Shown here: positions 1-9,558 of the stretch, in pieces | How positions within the stretch are numbered: position 1 is the stretch's first letter | Layout of the letters: each line of letters begins with the position of its first letter | Assembly (NCBI GenBank): GCA_963742315.1 | Contig: CAVULE010000003.1 | Coordinates: 558,001 to 622,000 of the forward strand | Reading direction: 5' to 3' | Source: AV69 sp963742315 | GTDB lineage: Bacteria > Verrucomicrobiota > Verrucomicrobiia > Chthoniobacterales > UBA10450 | DNA length: 64,000 bases | Position numbers and translations under genes: made by a program | The notes under the pieces: model-generated | Database searches by the model: none | Seen by the model: only the letters and a program-made list of their open reading frames with translations | Told to the model about the DNA's origin: nothing

Positions 1-171
1 CTTGCCGGTGAAACGAACCGATTGCAGAGCGCGCAGGGCGTCAGCGCCACCCTTGGCGGCCACATTTTTTGCGACTAACTCGTCAACGGTCAGTTGCGGT
101 TTATCCTGAGCGCAGACCGCGGTAACAGCCAATGCGCTGGCGATGGAAACAATGGTGAGTCGAGAGTACAT
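1..171 (-). CDS. Secreted protein, N-terminal part only
   Basis: An open frame starts at an ATG at 171 and runs off the left edge, giving 57 residues. It begins with a clear Sec signal peptide (MYSRLTIVSIASALAVTAVC, then AQDK), so the product is exported. The visible mature part (LTVDELVAKNVAAKGGADAL) resembles the start of LolA-like or outer-membrane-lipoprotein-sorting-like proteins that often carry an 'AKGG' segment, but too little is present to name it. It is divergent from the ABC permease at 588. The frame is uninterrupted and the signal peptide is convincing; the function is unassigned. Confidence 0.6.
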   Translation of the reverse strand, partial: MYSRLTIVSIASALAVTAVCAQDKPQLTVDELVAKNVAAKGGADALRALQSVRFTGK

Positions 172-361
172 AAATTCAGCGAGTGAACGACAGTGTTCAC
201 CGCAGCCTTATGCAACGAACGTGCCAAAGGCAAGCTTTAGTCGCAAGCAACTCTGGTTTTGCAGCTTAGCGGTCACCGCTCAGCCTGATGCCTCGCAATT
301 GTGTCCCGCGATCGGGATTTTCGCGACCCGGATTCGGGATCAAGAGACGATGAATTGGCGT

Positions 362-474
362 GTCATCCCGAGCGCAAGCGAGGGACCTCACGAAGGATCG
401 TAGATCACACAAGGTAGTGTTGGTAATCATCAAACTCTCGCGAGGTCCCTCACCGTCTGTGCGGTTCGGGATGG
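362..474. repeat. Dispersed palindromic repeat, copy 1
   Basis: The arms read TCATCCCGAGCG...GAGGGACCTC on the left and GAGGTCCCTCACC...TTCGGGATG on the right, forming a long imperfect inverted repeat in the 172-587 intergenic stretch. Relatives lie at 23751, 37462, 41398 and 46805. Nothing else recognisable is in this intergenic stretch. Confidence 0.7.
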
Positions 475-587
475 CACGCGCCATGTTAGATATCGGTACG
501 GGCATATCCATTTGATTTCGCAAGCCTCCGGGAGCAGCAAAAATTATTGAATCTGTCTCGCGTTCGACGCGCATCTCATTGGAAATC

Positions 588-3179
588 ATGATCCAGGATT
601 TTCGGTTCGCCTGCCGGCAGTTAATGAAAGCGCCCGGCTTTGCCATTGCTGCTGTTTTCGTGCTCGCCCTCGGCATTGGCGCAAACACCGCGGTGTTCAG
701 TCTGGTGAACACAATGTTGTTTGCGCCGCCGGGTTACGTGCGACCCAATGAGCTCGTCCAGGTCTTCTCGCAGGACAAAAAGAATCCAAAAAGTTTTCGC
801 GCCTTCTCTTATCCAACCTTAACCGACATTCGCGCGCAGAATCCGGTTTTCTCCGGGGTGGCGGCGCACACTGTAGCGATGGTCGGGGTAGGCGAAAAAG
901 GAAACACACGTCGCGCCTTTGCCGATATTGTATCGGCGGATTATTTCGCTGTCCTCGGAGTCGCGCCCTCGCAGGGGCGCGTTTTTTTACCGGAAGAAGA
1001 AACGCCCGGACGCGACGCACCGGTGGCGATGGTCAGCTATTCTTACTGGACGAGACATAATCGTGCGCCCTCCACTCTCGGTTCTCAAATTCAAATCAAC
1101 GGGCGTTCCTTCACTGTGATCGGAATTTTGCCGCAGACTTTTACCGGCACGATGACGGTGTTTTCCCCGGAAGTTTGGGTGCCGCTCAGCGCCTACGAAT
1201 CGATCGCGAACAATTTTGCTACCGAAAAAAACAAACCGCTGGCCAGTCGGGAGGGTGAGCACTTGATGTTAATCGCGCGTTTGAAACCCGGGATGAGCGC
1301 GATCGCAGCGGAACCGGCGCTAAAAACATTGGCCACAAATTTGGAGCAAACGTTTCCGGTCGAACAAAAAGATCAGACGTTTACGACACGGCCGGTCTCG
1401 CGCTTTTCTATCAGCGACGACCCACCCGATGATAGTGATGTGGCAGCAATTGCACCGTTGCTGATGGGAATGGCGGCCATCGTTCTGTTGGTCGCGTGTC
1501 TCAATCTCGCCAATATGTTACTCGCGCGGGGAACGGCGCGTCGGAAAGAAATCGCACTCCGCCTCGCGCTGGGCGGAAGCCGATGGCGAATCGTGCGCCA
1601 GTTGCTAACGGAAGGATTGCTGCTCGCTTTGCTTGGAGGAGTCGGCGGATTGATGCTGGGCATTTGGTGCTCTGGACTGCTCGCACGCTCGCTCAGCGTC
1701 CTGATGCCGTTCGACGTCGTCTGGAACGGCGGACCAAGCTTGCCCGTTCTTGCGGTGACATTCGGTTTCTGCCTGATCGGCACAATCTGCTTCGCGCTTG
1801 GCCCGGCCCTGAAACTTTCGCGAAGTTCCGTCATCGGAGATTTGAAAGAACAGGCCGGCGAAGATGTAGTCCGGCGTCGCTGGCGTTTTTTGCCGCGCAA
1901 TCCGCTTGTGGTTGCGCAAATCGCGTTTTCGCTGGCGCTGCTAACAGCCGCGGCGCTCTTCATTCGCGGCGCGAATAAGGCAGCAAAGTTCGAAACCGGT
2001 TTGCATGCGCAGAACAATTTGTTGCTTGAAGTAGACGCTGGCTTGTCTGGCGTGCCGCAAGCGCAGGTACAGCAAACATATCGTGCACTGAGCGATCGTC
2101 TCGCTGCCCTTCCTGGAGTGCAGCATGTCAGTATCTCCGCAACGGCACCGTTTGGAATGTTGTCACTGGGCAAAGCACTGCAGCGCGCGGGTGCACACGT
2201 CGCGCCTGATCAAAAACCGGCGACCGCGGCGGAAGGTCTCGCCTTCAAGGCGCGTTTCAACAGCGTCGGCGCGGATTATTTCGCCACTGTCGGTCTGCCG
2301 ATCCTTCGTGGCCGCGCTTTCTCCGCGGGCGAAGCGAGCCAAAGCGAGGGGCCGGCAGTCGCAATCATTGACGATACATTGGCAAAAAACCTTTGGCCGG
2401 ACGGAGATGCCCTCGGTCAGCATCTTCAATATGCCGAGGACAACGCCCCCCGTGCGAAAGGCGACGGCGGCGATAACATGGGCATTAGTCAGGGGGGCAA
2501 GGGAAATATCAAAACGGGCGAACCGATTGAAGTGATCGGGATCGTGCCGTCGACACGCGGTGCACTTTTCGAGCGCCAGCCACGCGGGTCGATCTATGTG
2601 CCATTCGCCCGCGGCTTTCAAACCGCAGCGTACTTTTTTGTGCAATGCCCTTCACTTAGAAAAGAGAATGCGGCGGAGATGGCAGACGCTGTTCGGCGCG
2701 CCGTTCGCGAAATTGATCCGACGTTGCCGGTCATTTCGTTAAAGACATTCTCGCAGCATGTCGATTCCAACTTGCAACTTTGGACCGTGCGCGCCGGTGC
2801 AACATTGTTTACTGTTTTCGGCGCGCTCGCCTTGTTGCTTGCAATCGTAGGCGTTTATGGCGTTAAGGCGTATTCTGTTGCGCGTCGAACGCGTGAGATT
2901 GGGATTCGCATGGCGCTCGGCGCGCGACCGAACACCGTGCAATGGATGATCCTGCGCGAAGGTTCGTTCATGTTAGCCGGCGGAATCGTAATCGGACTTT
3001 TACTCGCGATCGCGACCGGGAAAATCCTTAGCGGCATTCTCTATCAGGTGGGCGCGCTGGATCCGATTGCATTTTCCATTGCACCGCTGCTACTCGCGGC
3101 TGCGACTTTGCTTGCGACCTGGCTGCCCGCCCGTCGGGCGACACGCATTAGTCCGATGATGGCGTTACGGACGGAATAA
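588..3179 (+). CDS. ABC transporter permease, ADOP/MacB-FtsX type
   Basis: An 863-residue inner-membrane permease of the acidobacterial ADOP type, in which two MacB periplasmic-core/FtsX units are fused in one chain. The N-terminus MIQDFRFACRQLMKAPGF is the usual start of the family, so the ATG at 588 is preferred over the TTG at 579. A first membrane helix is followed by a large periplasmic domain. FtsX-type helices with the motif ARRKEIALRLALGGSRWRIV come near residue 320, and the second FtsX unit has TREIGIRMALGARPNTVQWM near residue 775. No ATPase gene is adjacent, as is common for ADOP permeases. These proteins are thought to export or work mechanically on envelope substrates; the substrate here is unknown. 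Confidence 0.85.
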   Translation: MIQDFRFACRQLMKAPGFAIAAVFVLALGIGANTAVFSLVNTMLFAPPGYVRPNELVQVFSQDKKNPKSFRAFSYPTLTDIRAQNPVFSGVAAHTVAMVGVGEKGNTRRAFADIVSADYFAVLGVAPSQGRVFLPEEETPGRDAPVAMVSYSYWTRHNRAPSTLGSQIQINGRSFTVIGILPQTFTGTMTVFSPEVWVPLSAYESIANNFATEKNKPLASREGEHLMLIARLKPGMSAIAAEPALKTLATNLEQTFPVEQKDQTFTTRPVSRFSISDDPPDDSDVAAIAPLLMGMAAIVLLVACLNLANMLLARGTARRKEIALRLALGGSRWRIVRQLLTEGLLLALLGGVGGLMLGIWCSGLLARSLSVLMPFDVVWNGGPSLPVLAVTFGFCLIGTICFALGPALKLSRSSVIGDLKEQAGEDVVRRRWRFLPRNPLVVAQIAFSLALLTAAALFIRGANKAAKFETGLHAQNNLLLEVDAGLSGVPQAQVQQTYRALSDRLAALPGVQHVSISATAPFGMLSLGKALQRAGAHVAPDQKPATAAEGLAFKARFNSVGADYFATVGLPILRGRAFSAGEASQSEGPAVAIIDDTLAKNLWPDGDALGQHLQYAEDNAPRAKGDGGDNMGISQGGKGNIKTGEPIEVIGIVPSTRGALFERQPRGSIYVPFARGFQTAAYFFVQCPSLRKENAAEMADAVRRAVREIDPTLPVISLKTFSQHVDSNLQLWTVRAGATLFTVFGALALLLAIVGVYGVKAYSVARRTREIGIRMALGARPNTVQWMILREGSFMLAGGIVIGLLLAIATGKILSGILYQVGALDPIAFSIAPLLLAAATLLATWLPARRATRISPMMALRTE

Positions 3180-3265
3180 ACTCCGGTTCCACAAGGATAG
3201 ATTTGAACTGCCGCGCGCCTAACCGGAAAGGCGATTTCCAAGTCGCCCATTGAGGCAAAATACCA

Positions 3266-4426
3266 TCACACGGCGGCTCCGAAGGCCAGGCCAAGGCCAT
3301 AGGTCACGACCGCTTCGATCACGCCGACGAGAGTCATCTCAAAACCGGATGCCCACCACGAGCGAATAGTTATCAGCGATTTGATCGCGCCGACAGCAAA
3401 GTGCGCAACTATGCTGACGACAAAAGCCACGATAACGGCAGGCAATCCAGTCATGAAGAAAAAAGGAATAATGGGAATGAACGCCCCTACGGCGGTGGAG
3501 ACTGATGCTGAAGCTGCCGATTTCCATGGATTGGGGAAGCGATGCTCGGAAAGCCCGAGCTCGCTTTGCGCCATTGCCTGCACCAGTTGATCGGGATTTT
3601 CCGCCAGGCGCTCGGCCATTTTTTGAGATTCCTCCGCGCTGAAGCCCTGAAGCTGGTAGAACAGCGCCATCTCCTCGATTTCTTCCTCGGGATTTTCTTC
3701 CACCTCAGCTTTTTCGCGGGCGATTTCCGCTTCATAAACTTCGCCTTCGCTTTTGACCGCGAGATACGCGCCCGCGCCCATCGACAAAGCGGAGGCGAGC
3801 ATTCCGGCGAGACCGGAAATCAAAACATAATGCTGTTGATTATTGGTTGCACCGGCGACACCGGAAACAATTCCGAAAACAGCGCCGAGCCCATCATTCA
3901 CCCCGTAGATGGCGTCAGCAACCCAACTGCCACCACGCCCATGCCAGCGTTCGCGCTTTAGAATTGTATCCAGCGCAGTCTTGGGATTCGGCGGTCCGGC
4001 CATCGCATTCAACGCGCGAGCGTGCGCTTTTTCTTCCAACGCGCTGGTGCGCAAAAATTCCTGCACGTCCTGCTCGCCCGCGAGCGCGCGATCGCGCTGG
4101 GCGGAAAATTCGCGCTCATGTTTCTCCTCCGCCGCTTCCATTCGACGAATCGCGATGTCGGTCCCAAGTGAACGCGTGAATCGTCGTTTGAACCGAGTCC
4201 AGATATTTTCGGTCAACACTGGGACCGGCTCATCCATCTCGCGCAACTTTTGCTCCCACCGTCTGGCGTGACGCTCTTCCGCCTCCGCCATGCGGATAAG
4301 AATGCCTTTGCGTTTTTCGTCACTCTCACGGGCGGCTAGATCGCGGTAGACCTGCGCCGTTTCTACTTCCGCGCGCCAATTCTTAAGGACGACTTCAACT
4401 GTTTCTTTCCTCGGCGTTTCTGCCAT
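3266..4426 (-). CDS. MbfA-like membrane ferritin (ferritin-like domain plus VIT1/CCC1 domain)
   Basis: 386 residues. The first ~150 form a rubrerythrin/ferritin-like four-helix unit with acidic and histidine motifs (EVETAQVYRDLAARE, EAEERHARRWE, EEKHEREF, LEEKAHARAL). The rest is a VIT1/CCC1-type transporter (YGVNDGLGAVFGIVSGVAGA, then further membrane helices to the C-terminus). This fusion is the architecture of MbfA, an inner-membrane exporter of iron or manganese described in alphaproteobacteria. The likely role is relief of iron excess and peroxide stress, with the ferritin-like part collecting Fe(II). It is convergent with the ABC permease gene and last in the long minus-strand block. 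No iron box was recognised upstream. Confidence 0.82.
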   Translation of the reverse strand: MAETPRKETVEVVLKNWRAEVETAQVYRDLAARESDEKRKGILIRMAEAEERHARRWEQKLREMDEPVPVLTENIWTRFKRRFTRSLGTDIAIRRMEAAEEKHEREFSAQRDRALAGEQDVQEFLRTSALEEKAHARALNAMAGPPNPKTALDTILKRERWHGRGGSWVADAIYGVNDGLGAVFGIVSGVAGATNNQQHYVLISGLAGMLASALSMGAGAYLAVKSEGEVYEAEIAREKAEVEENPEEEIEEMALFYQLQGFSAEESQKMAERLAENPDQLVQAMAQSELGLSEHRFPNPWKSAASASVSTAVGAFIPIIPFFFMTGLPAVIVAFVVSIVAHFAVGAIKSLITIRSWWASGFEMTLVGVIEAVVTYGLGLAFGAAV

Positions 4427-4473
4427 CGCCAGATATTAAAGAGGACATCTAATGAATGCCAAGCGTTGTGGCA

Positions 4474-4542
4474 TTGTAGCTGCCGCCGTCACTGGCGGCA
4501 GAACGAGAGCGACCTGCTGCTGGAGACAGCGGCAGCTACAAC
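4474..4542. repeat. Intergenic palindrome
   Basis: TTGTAGCTGCCG on the left pairs with CGGCAGCTACAA on the right, and a smaller hairpin (GCCGCCGTCACTGGCGGC) is nested inside. It lies between the EamA gene and the MbfA-like gene. It is one of several unrelated-looking palindromes that occupy intergenic spaces in this window. Confidence 0.6.
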
Positions 4543-4557
4543 AAACGCTCGGAGTGA

Positions 4558-5502
4558 CTAATCTGCTTCCGCCAATGCGGCCGAAACCGGTGGCATGGAT
4601 TTCGGTCTTAGTTGTTGGGTGGTGATGACAATTGCGACCGATCCGATGATTAAAGCCGCCGCCACGATCGCCCGCGAAGTAAGATGCTCGCCCGCGAAAA
4701 ACGCCCCCAGAATCACCGCTACGATCGGATTGACGTAGGCGTAGGTCGCGACCTTGGCGGGATCGCAATGCCGCAGAAGGTAAATGTAGGCGGTGAATCC
4801 GATGATGGCCCCAATCAGAACAAGATAAATCCAAGCCCAAATTGAATGCGCGGTAACTGCGGCTAGATGAAATTTCTCGCGCGTAATCAATCCCGCGAGC
4901 AGCAGCAGCATGCCGCCGCAAATCATTTGCTGCCCCGCCGCGAGAAAAGGCGAGTCGGCGTTTTTCGCGGAGCGCGAATAAAGGGAACCGATCGACCAAA
5001 GGAGAGATGCGACAAGCAAGATGAGCATGCCAATTCCTGGATGCCGCGATTCGTTAGCTGAAAAGTGCATCGAAGGTGCCATTAGAATTCCTACACCAAT
5101 GAATCCGCCCGCCAGTCCAAGCAAAACCGGTAGTCTCGGGCGCGGGGTCGCGCCTGTCGCCCACGCGAGCAGCACGATGTAAATCGGTACCGTCGCGACA
5201 ATCACCGCCGCCAGCCCGGTATCGATATATTGTTCTGAAATGGTGACGCCGCCATTTCCGCCCAGCAGCAAAAATCCACCGACGATGAGAGAGCTGCGCC
5301 ATGTGATGGCGGGCGGTCGTGTTGCGCCCCGCGCCCGTGCGATACCGTAGAGAATCAATCCGGCGGTGAGGTAACGGGAACCGGCCATGAGAAACGGAGG
5401 GATGGAATCGATGGCCAGGCGAATGCCCAAATAAGTCGAGCCCCAGATCAGATAAAGCACCGCAAAGGCGAGCAAGATCGCCAATCGCGTCGGCTGTCGC
5501 AT
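4558..5502 (-). CDS. EamA/DMT family permease
   Basis: A 314-residue inner-membrane transporter of the drug/metabolite superfamily with two EamA repeats of about five helices each. The opening LAILLAFAVLYLIWGSTYLGIRLAI and the second-half motif VATYAYVNPIVAVILGAFFAGE are characteristic of YedA/RhtA-like metabolite exporters. The substrate cannot be deduced. It is in the same orientation as serA and the GlsB-like gene, about 60 bp after the latter, so it may be cotranscribed. Confidence 0.85.
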   Translation of the reverse strand: MRQPTRLAILLAFAVLYLIWGSTYLGIRLAIDSIPPFLMAGSRYLTAGLILYGIARARGATRPPAITWRSSLIVGGFLLLGGNGGVTISEQYIDTGLAAVIVATVPIYIVLLAWATGATPRPRLPVLLGLAGGFIGVGILMAPSMHFSANESRHPGIGMLILLVASLLWSIGSLYSRSAKNADSPFLAAGQQMICGGMLLLLAGLITREKFHLAAVTAHSIWAWIYLVLIGAIIGFTAYIYLLRHCDPAKVATYAYVNPIVAVILGAFFAGEHLTSRAIVAAALIIGSVAIVITTQQLRPKSMPPVSAALAEAD

Positions 5503-5558
5503 TGTTTACCAGCGCATCGGCCACGAAACTGCGCAACCGAATTGCGCCGAGTCAGTAG

Positions 5559-5813
5559 TTACGATCGCCGGCCCCTGATCAACCGGTATGCGAGTAAGAG
5601 TAACATGGCACCAATAATAGAAGCGATGAAGCCGGCGGGTCGTCCGGGCTCGTACCAACCGATGGCGCGGCCGAGAAATCCGGCCACAAACGCGCCTGCG
5701 ATGCCGAGCAGAATCGTGATCAAACAACCGCCCGGATCGCGGCCGGGCATCAGCAGCTTTGCGATCGCGCCGACGACTAAGCCGATAACGAGTGTGCCTA
5801 GAATCGTTGCCAT
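5559..5813 (-). CDS. GlsB/YeaQ/YmgE family small membrane protein
   Basis: 84 residues with three hydrophobic segments and the family motifs GLVVGAIAKLLMPGRDPGG, TILLGIAGAFVAG and PAGFIASIIGAMLLL. Family members are stress-induced membrane peptides of unclear biochemical function, once called transglycosylase-associated. The ATG at 5813 is preferred over the longer frame beginning at 5861 because family proteins begin with M-[AG]-x-hydrophobic right before the first helix. Confidence 0.85.
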   Translation of the reverse strand: MATILGTLVIGLVVGAIAKLLMPGRDPGGCLITILLGIAGAFVAGFLGRAIGWYEPGRPAGFIASIIGAMLLLLAYRLIRGRRS

Positions 5814-5873
5814 AAACTCAATCTGTTTGTGCAAGATTGATTCGACCGCGACAGGGCGCAACCGGTTTCCCGA

Positions 5874-7466
5874 TTACAGCTGGATTACCTGCGCGCTGCG
5901 GATGTCATCACTGTTCCCAATTTCCTTGAGCAGTTCTTCGCCGGGGGCGGTATCGAGATTCAAGACGGTGAGCGCAGTGCCGCCGGCCTGATTTCGGCTA
6001 AGTGACATGGTGGCGATGTTCACGCCATGTTGGCCAAGTAAGGTCCCAATTCGACCGACCATGCCGGGGCGATCGGTATTTTCGAGCACGAGAATGACAC
6101 CTTGCGGGCGTGCTTCCACCGGTCGGGCATTGATGCTAACGATTCGTGGAGTAATTCCAAAAAATGCGCCGCCGACGGATATATTTTTCCCTTCTGCGCT
6201 GGCCGAAAGCTCCAGCATGTCGGAATAATCCCCGGGCGCACTCAGCCGCGTCTCGGTGATTCTCAGTCCCAAACTTTCGGCGAAGGCGGGTGCGTTTACT
6301 TCATTTACTTCGTTTCCACCGGCGCTCTGCAAAAAACCTTTGAGCACGGCGCGAGTGATCGCGGTGGTATCGACTTCATTTACTTTTCCGCTGTAATTGA
6401 TGTTGAGCAAATCGACTCGTCGAGGCGCAAGCTGAGAGAGGAAGCGACCAAGTTTCTCCCCAAAACGCAAATGCGGCCCAATAAGAGCGAGCGTTTTTGC
6501 GTCGAGGGTCGGCATATTGACGGCATTGCGGATTGTCCCCTCGAGCAAGGCCGCCCGAATGGACTGCGCGATTTCGATTCCAACGCTTTCCTGCGCTTCT
6601 GCGGTCGAAGCGCCGAGATGCGGCGTCAAAACGAGATTGGGGATTTTTCGCAGCGGCGAATCGGGAGGCAACGGTTCCGTTTCGAAAACGTCGAGCGCGG
6701 CGCCGGCGACGTGACCGCTCGATATAGCATCGGCCAATGCCTGCTCGTCAATCAGTCCGCCACGCGCGCAATTAATGATGCGCACGCCGCGCTTTGTTTT
6801 TGCGAGACGGTCCGCATTCAAAATATGGCGCGTCTCCGCGGTAAGCGGCGTGTGCAGCGAAATAAAGTCCGCGGCGGCGAGCAATTCATCGATCTCTTCT
6901 ACCAGTTCGACTTGTAAACTGCGCGCGCGCGAGGCGGAAAGGTATGGATCGAACGCCAGCACCCGCATTCCAAAGGCAATGGCGCGCCGGCTGAGTTCGC
7001 TCCCAATGCGACCCATCCCGATGATGCCAAGCGTCTTGTTGTAAAGTTCAACTCCTTCCAGATTTTTCCGATTCCAACTTCCTCCGTGAATCATTGCGTC
7101 CGCCGCTGGAATTTTTCGCGCGACGCAGAGCAGCAACGAAAACGCATGCTCGGCTGTGGAAATTGTGTTGCCGCCGGGCGCATTCATGACAATGACACCA
7201 CGCCGAGTCGCCGTATCGACATCCACATTATCGACTCCAACGCCCGCACGGCCAACCACACGCAACCGCGTCGCCGCATTCAAAATTGCGCCCGTCACTT
7301 TTGTCTGACTACGAACGACAATCGCACTGAAATCAGGAATGATTTTGACGAGATCAGCTTCGCTTAAACCAGTTTTCGCAGAAACTTCGAGCGCACCATC
7401 ACGGGAAAGTTCATCGACGCCTCGCTGCGAAATCGAATCAGCAATCAATACTTTGGGCGGATTCAT
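5874..7466 (-). CDS. serA: D-3-phosphoglycerate dehydrogenase
   Basis: 530 residues, the long type of PGDH that oxidises 3-phosphoglycerate to phosphohydroxypyruvate, the first step of serine synthesis. The N-terminal substrate domain (VLIADSISQRGVDEL) is followed by the NAD-binding fold with GIIGMGRIGSEL, the CARGGLIDEQAL segment and the catalytic histidine in TPHLGAST. An intervening domain and a C-terminal ACT domain (VLENTDRPGMVGRIGTLLG) follow. The long form with ACT is usually subject to serine feedback. The start lies only 4 bp after the stop of the KimA-like transporter gene, so cotranscription or coupling is likely. Confidence 0.95.
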   Translation of the reverse strand: MNPPKVLIADSISQRGVDELSRDGALEVSAKTGLSEADLVKIIPDFSAIVVRSQTKVTGAILNAATRLRVVGRAGVGVDNVDVDTATRRGVIVMNAPGGNTISTAEHAFSLLLCVARKIPAADAMIHGGSWNRKNLEGVELYNKTLGIIGMGRIGSELSRRAIAFGMRVLAFDPYLSASRARSLQVELVEEIDELLAAADFISLHTPLTAETRHILNADRLAKTKRGVRIINCARGGLIDEQALADAISSGHVAGAALDVFETEPLPPDSPLRKIPNLVLTPHLGASTAEAQESVGIEIAQSIRAALLEGTIRNAVNMPTLDAKTLALIGPHLRFGEKLGRFLSQLAPRRVDLLNINYSGKVNEVDTTAITRAVLKGFLQSAGGNEVNEVNAPAFAESLGLRITETRLSAPGDYSDMLELSASAEGKNISVGGAFFGITPRIVSINARPVEARPQGVILVLENTDRPGMVGRIGTLLGQHGVNIATMSLSRNQAGGTALTVLNLDTAPGEELLKEIGNSDDIRSAQVIQL

Positions 7467-7470
7467 CGAT

Positions 7471-9369
7471 CTAACCGTAGATGACGAGCTGGATGGAGTC
7501 TGGCAACTGTTGCGCGACGTTGGTGGCCACGCTTCCTCGGAGAAGATTGGCCAGGGCGTGCCTCTGGGTCGCGCCGATCATGAGAAAATCGACGCCCATC
7601 GTTGCAGAAAGATCGAGAATGGTTGCGGCCGCGTCTTCACTCACGGCATAAACCGGCAAGACGCAAATGTTGCGCTCGGCCCCGAGCTTCAGCATAAGCG
7701 ACATAATTGCCTGTGCTTCCGGGTCATCCTGCCACCTGGCACGACCGAGGAACGTTGGTCCGCCGGCGTAGTAAACCGCGATTTCTTTGACGTAAAGAAC
7801 GCACAGCGTTGCTTTGCGCAGTTGCGCCTCGTCCAATGCAAACCTCAGAACTGGCGTGATACCGCGAGCTGCGACCATAATTTTTTGGCCTTCTTCCATG
7901 CGCGGTTGCATGGTCGCGGCGAGATTTGGTGAAACCATCGCGGCGACTTGATGGGTAACTGTCAGCGTGGTGAAACCGGCACGCTTTTGTGTCCAGGCGC
8001 GCAATGCGAGACCGATTCCAAGAACGCACACCACGAAGAAAAGCGCGTCGGGTTTCGTCCGTGCCAGCGTGAGTTCGACGAAAAACAGAATAGTGAACGT
8101 GATGCCGAAGAGAACACGGTCATACCAAGTGAAGCCGATCGCGCGGTTGAACGTGCACGAACCGAGATTGACCGTGATCGCGCCGACTACACCGATTGCA
8201 TACAAGCCGGCCAGCGATTGGAAATTTGTTGCGGTCATGAGCACGATAACAGGAAGACCGACCGCGATGAGCAGCGGGTAGAGCGGGACTCCGTGTCGAT
8301 TGAGACGTTTGAATTGCGGCGGCATTTCCCCGTCGCGCGCCGTCATGTAAAGAAGACCAATCATCGCGACAATGGCGGTGTTGGCCGCGCTCAACAACAA
8401 CAGCAAAAACACAATTCCGACGACCCAGCCGAAGGCCTGCCCAATCCAAGCTCCGAATGAGGCGGCGGCAAATTGTTCGCCCATGAAGCGAAGCATGTCC
8501 TCGTGTCGCTTCAAAAGGATGGCCGCGACTTCGCTCTTGGTTGATAGGCCCAGAGTCTTTTCCAAAACCGCTGGCAGCGAAAGCATCGCCCAACCAAGAA
8601 TAGCAGTGGCGCAGACAACTTCGATAGCCACAGGAGTGATTGCCTTGAGAGACTCGCGCGCGACGCTCGGCCGCTCGGGAGTTGAGCCGGGATCGAGTTT
8701 CATGACGCCGGTGAGGTTTGCGATCGCCTCCACTCCCGAGAGCGCCAGAATTACGCCGACAAACTGGACCCACAGCATGCTGAGGCTTTCGTGCCGTGGC
8801 TCCAGAGAATGAGTCGTCAGATACGGGATGCTGATGGCGATCAACGCGACAACGACGACCACGGTGGGCAGGGCAAGTGCGACGGCCAGACTTCCGGAAT
8901 GTTTTGGCCCGAACCAATTAATGAAACCAAGGAAGAGCAGGACGCTGATGGTGGCAAAGGCGATGTGGTCTTTGAGAAATTTCAGCCAGAAAATGTCTTC
9001 CGTGCCTGCAATAACATAGGTCAACCCAGACCAGCCGCTCAGCGCGGCCGTCACCGTGAGGTCAGCAATAAGAAGCAGCGCACCGACCACGGCGAGCAAT
9101 CGTCCCTGCGATCGCGCGGCGGAATAAACTCCTCCGCCATCGGGAAAATACCGACAGATGACCGCGTAGTTGATTCCAACCAGGCCGGTCAGGACACAGA
9201 CGGCGAGAATGATGGGCAAGGAAGAAAAACCGGCGGCAAGAAATGCCAGGCCGATGACATACGCCTTGCTCGTGCCCCAATCACCGTAGAGCAGAGCCGC
9301 GGCGCGCTTCCAATCCACGTTTCGCGGGCGGTGCACGCCCCCCGTTCCAGTAACGATTAGATCCGCCAT
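7471..9369 (-). CDS. APC/KUP-superfamily transporter with C-terminal UspA-like domain (KimA-like, candidate K+ importer)
   Basis: 632 residues. About 12 membrane helices fill residues 35-465, with APC motifs YFPDGGGVYSAARSQG, LALSGVEAIANLTG and LLLSAANTAIVAMIGLLYMT. A soluble tail of roughly 150 residues follows and ends in a UspA-like fold (DFLMIGATQRHALANLLRGS). The architecture and several motifs (GGGxY, SGVEAI, AANT, GLYAIGV) match the KimA potassium importer of Bacillus, an APC/KUP transporter with a cytosolic regulatory tail. It follows kdpE by 189 bp in the same direction. The family call is firm; potassium as substrate is inferred from the neighbours, and an amino acid permease remains possible. 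Confidence 0.78.
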   Translation of the reverse strand: MADLIVTGTGGVHRPRNVDWKRAAALLYGDWGTSKAYVIGLAFLAAGFSSLPIILAVCVLTGLVGINYAVICRYFPDGGGVYSAARSQGRLLAVVGALLLIADLTVTAALSGWSGLTYVIAGTEDIFWLKFLKDHIAFATISVLLFLGFINWFGPKHSGSLAVALALPTVVVVVALIAISIPYLTTHSLEPRHESLSMLWVQFVGVILALSGVEAIANLTGVMKLDPGSTPERPSVARESLKAITPVAIEVVCATAILGWAMLSLPAVLEKTLGLSTKSEVAAILLKRHEDMLRFMGEQFAAASFGAWIGQAFGWVVGIVFLLLLLSAANTAIVAMIGLLYMTARDGEMPPQFKRLNRHGVPLYPLLIAVGLPVIVLMTATNFQSLAGLYAIGVVGAITVNLGSCTFNRAIGFTWYDRVLFGITFTILFFVELTLARTKPDALFFVVCVLGIGLALRAWTQKRAGFTTLTVTHQVAAMVSPNLAATMQPRMEEGQKIMVAARGITPVLRFALDEAQLRKATLCVLYVKEIAVYYAGGPTFLGRARWQDDPEAQAIMSLMLKLGAERNICVLPVYAVSEDAAATILDLSATMGVDFLMIGATQRHALANLLRGSVATNVAQQLPDSIQLVIYG

Positions 9370-9558
9370 CGCGCTTGGCGTTGACTCTTCAGCCCGGCCT
9401 CAGCCGGTTACAAGCCCTTTCTTTAGCAACTCTAACAACAGTCATCGAAGTTTTTGACTCGCAAGAATTCAGTTAGAAATTTCCGCGAGTTTTGTTGCGC
9501 TTAACGGATCGGCGAGTTCTCGATCCAGCGACAGCCAACCCTCGTCCGCTCTAAGTTG

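Noticed and set aside
6102..6917. A 271-residue plus-strand frame opposite serA
   Set aside because: Shadow of serA with no domain features.
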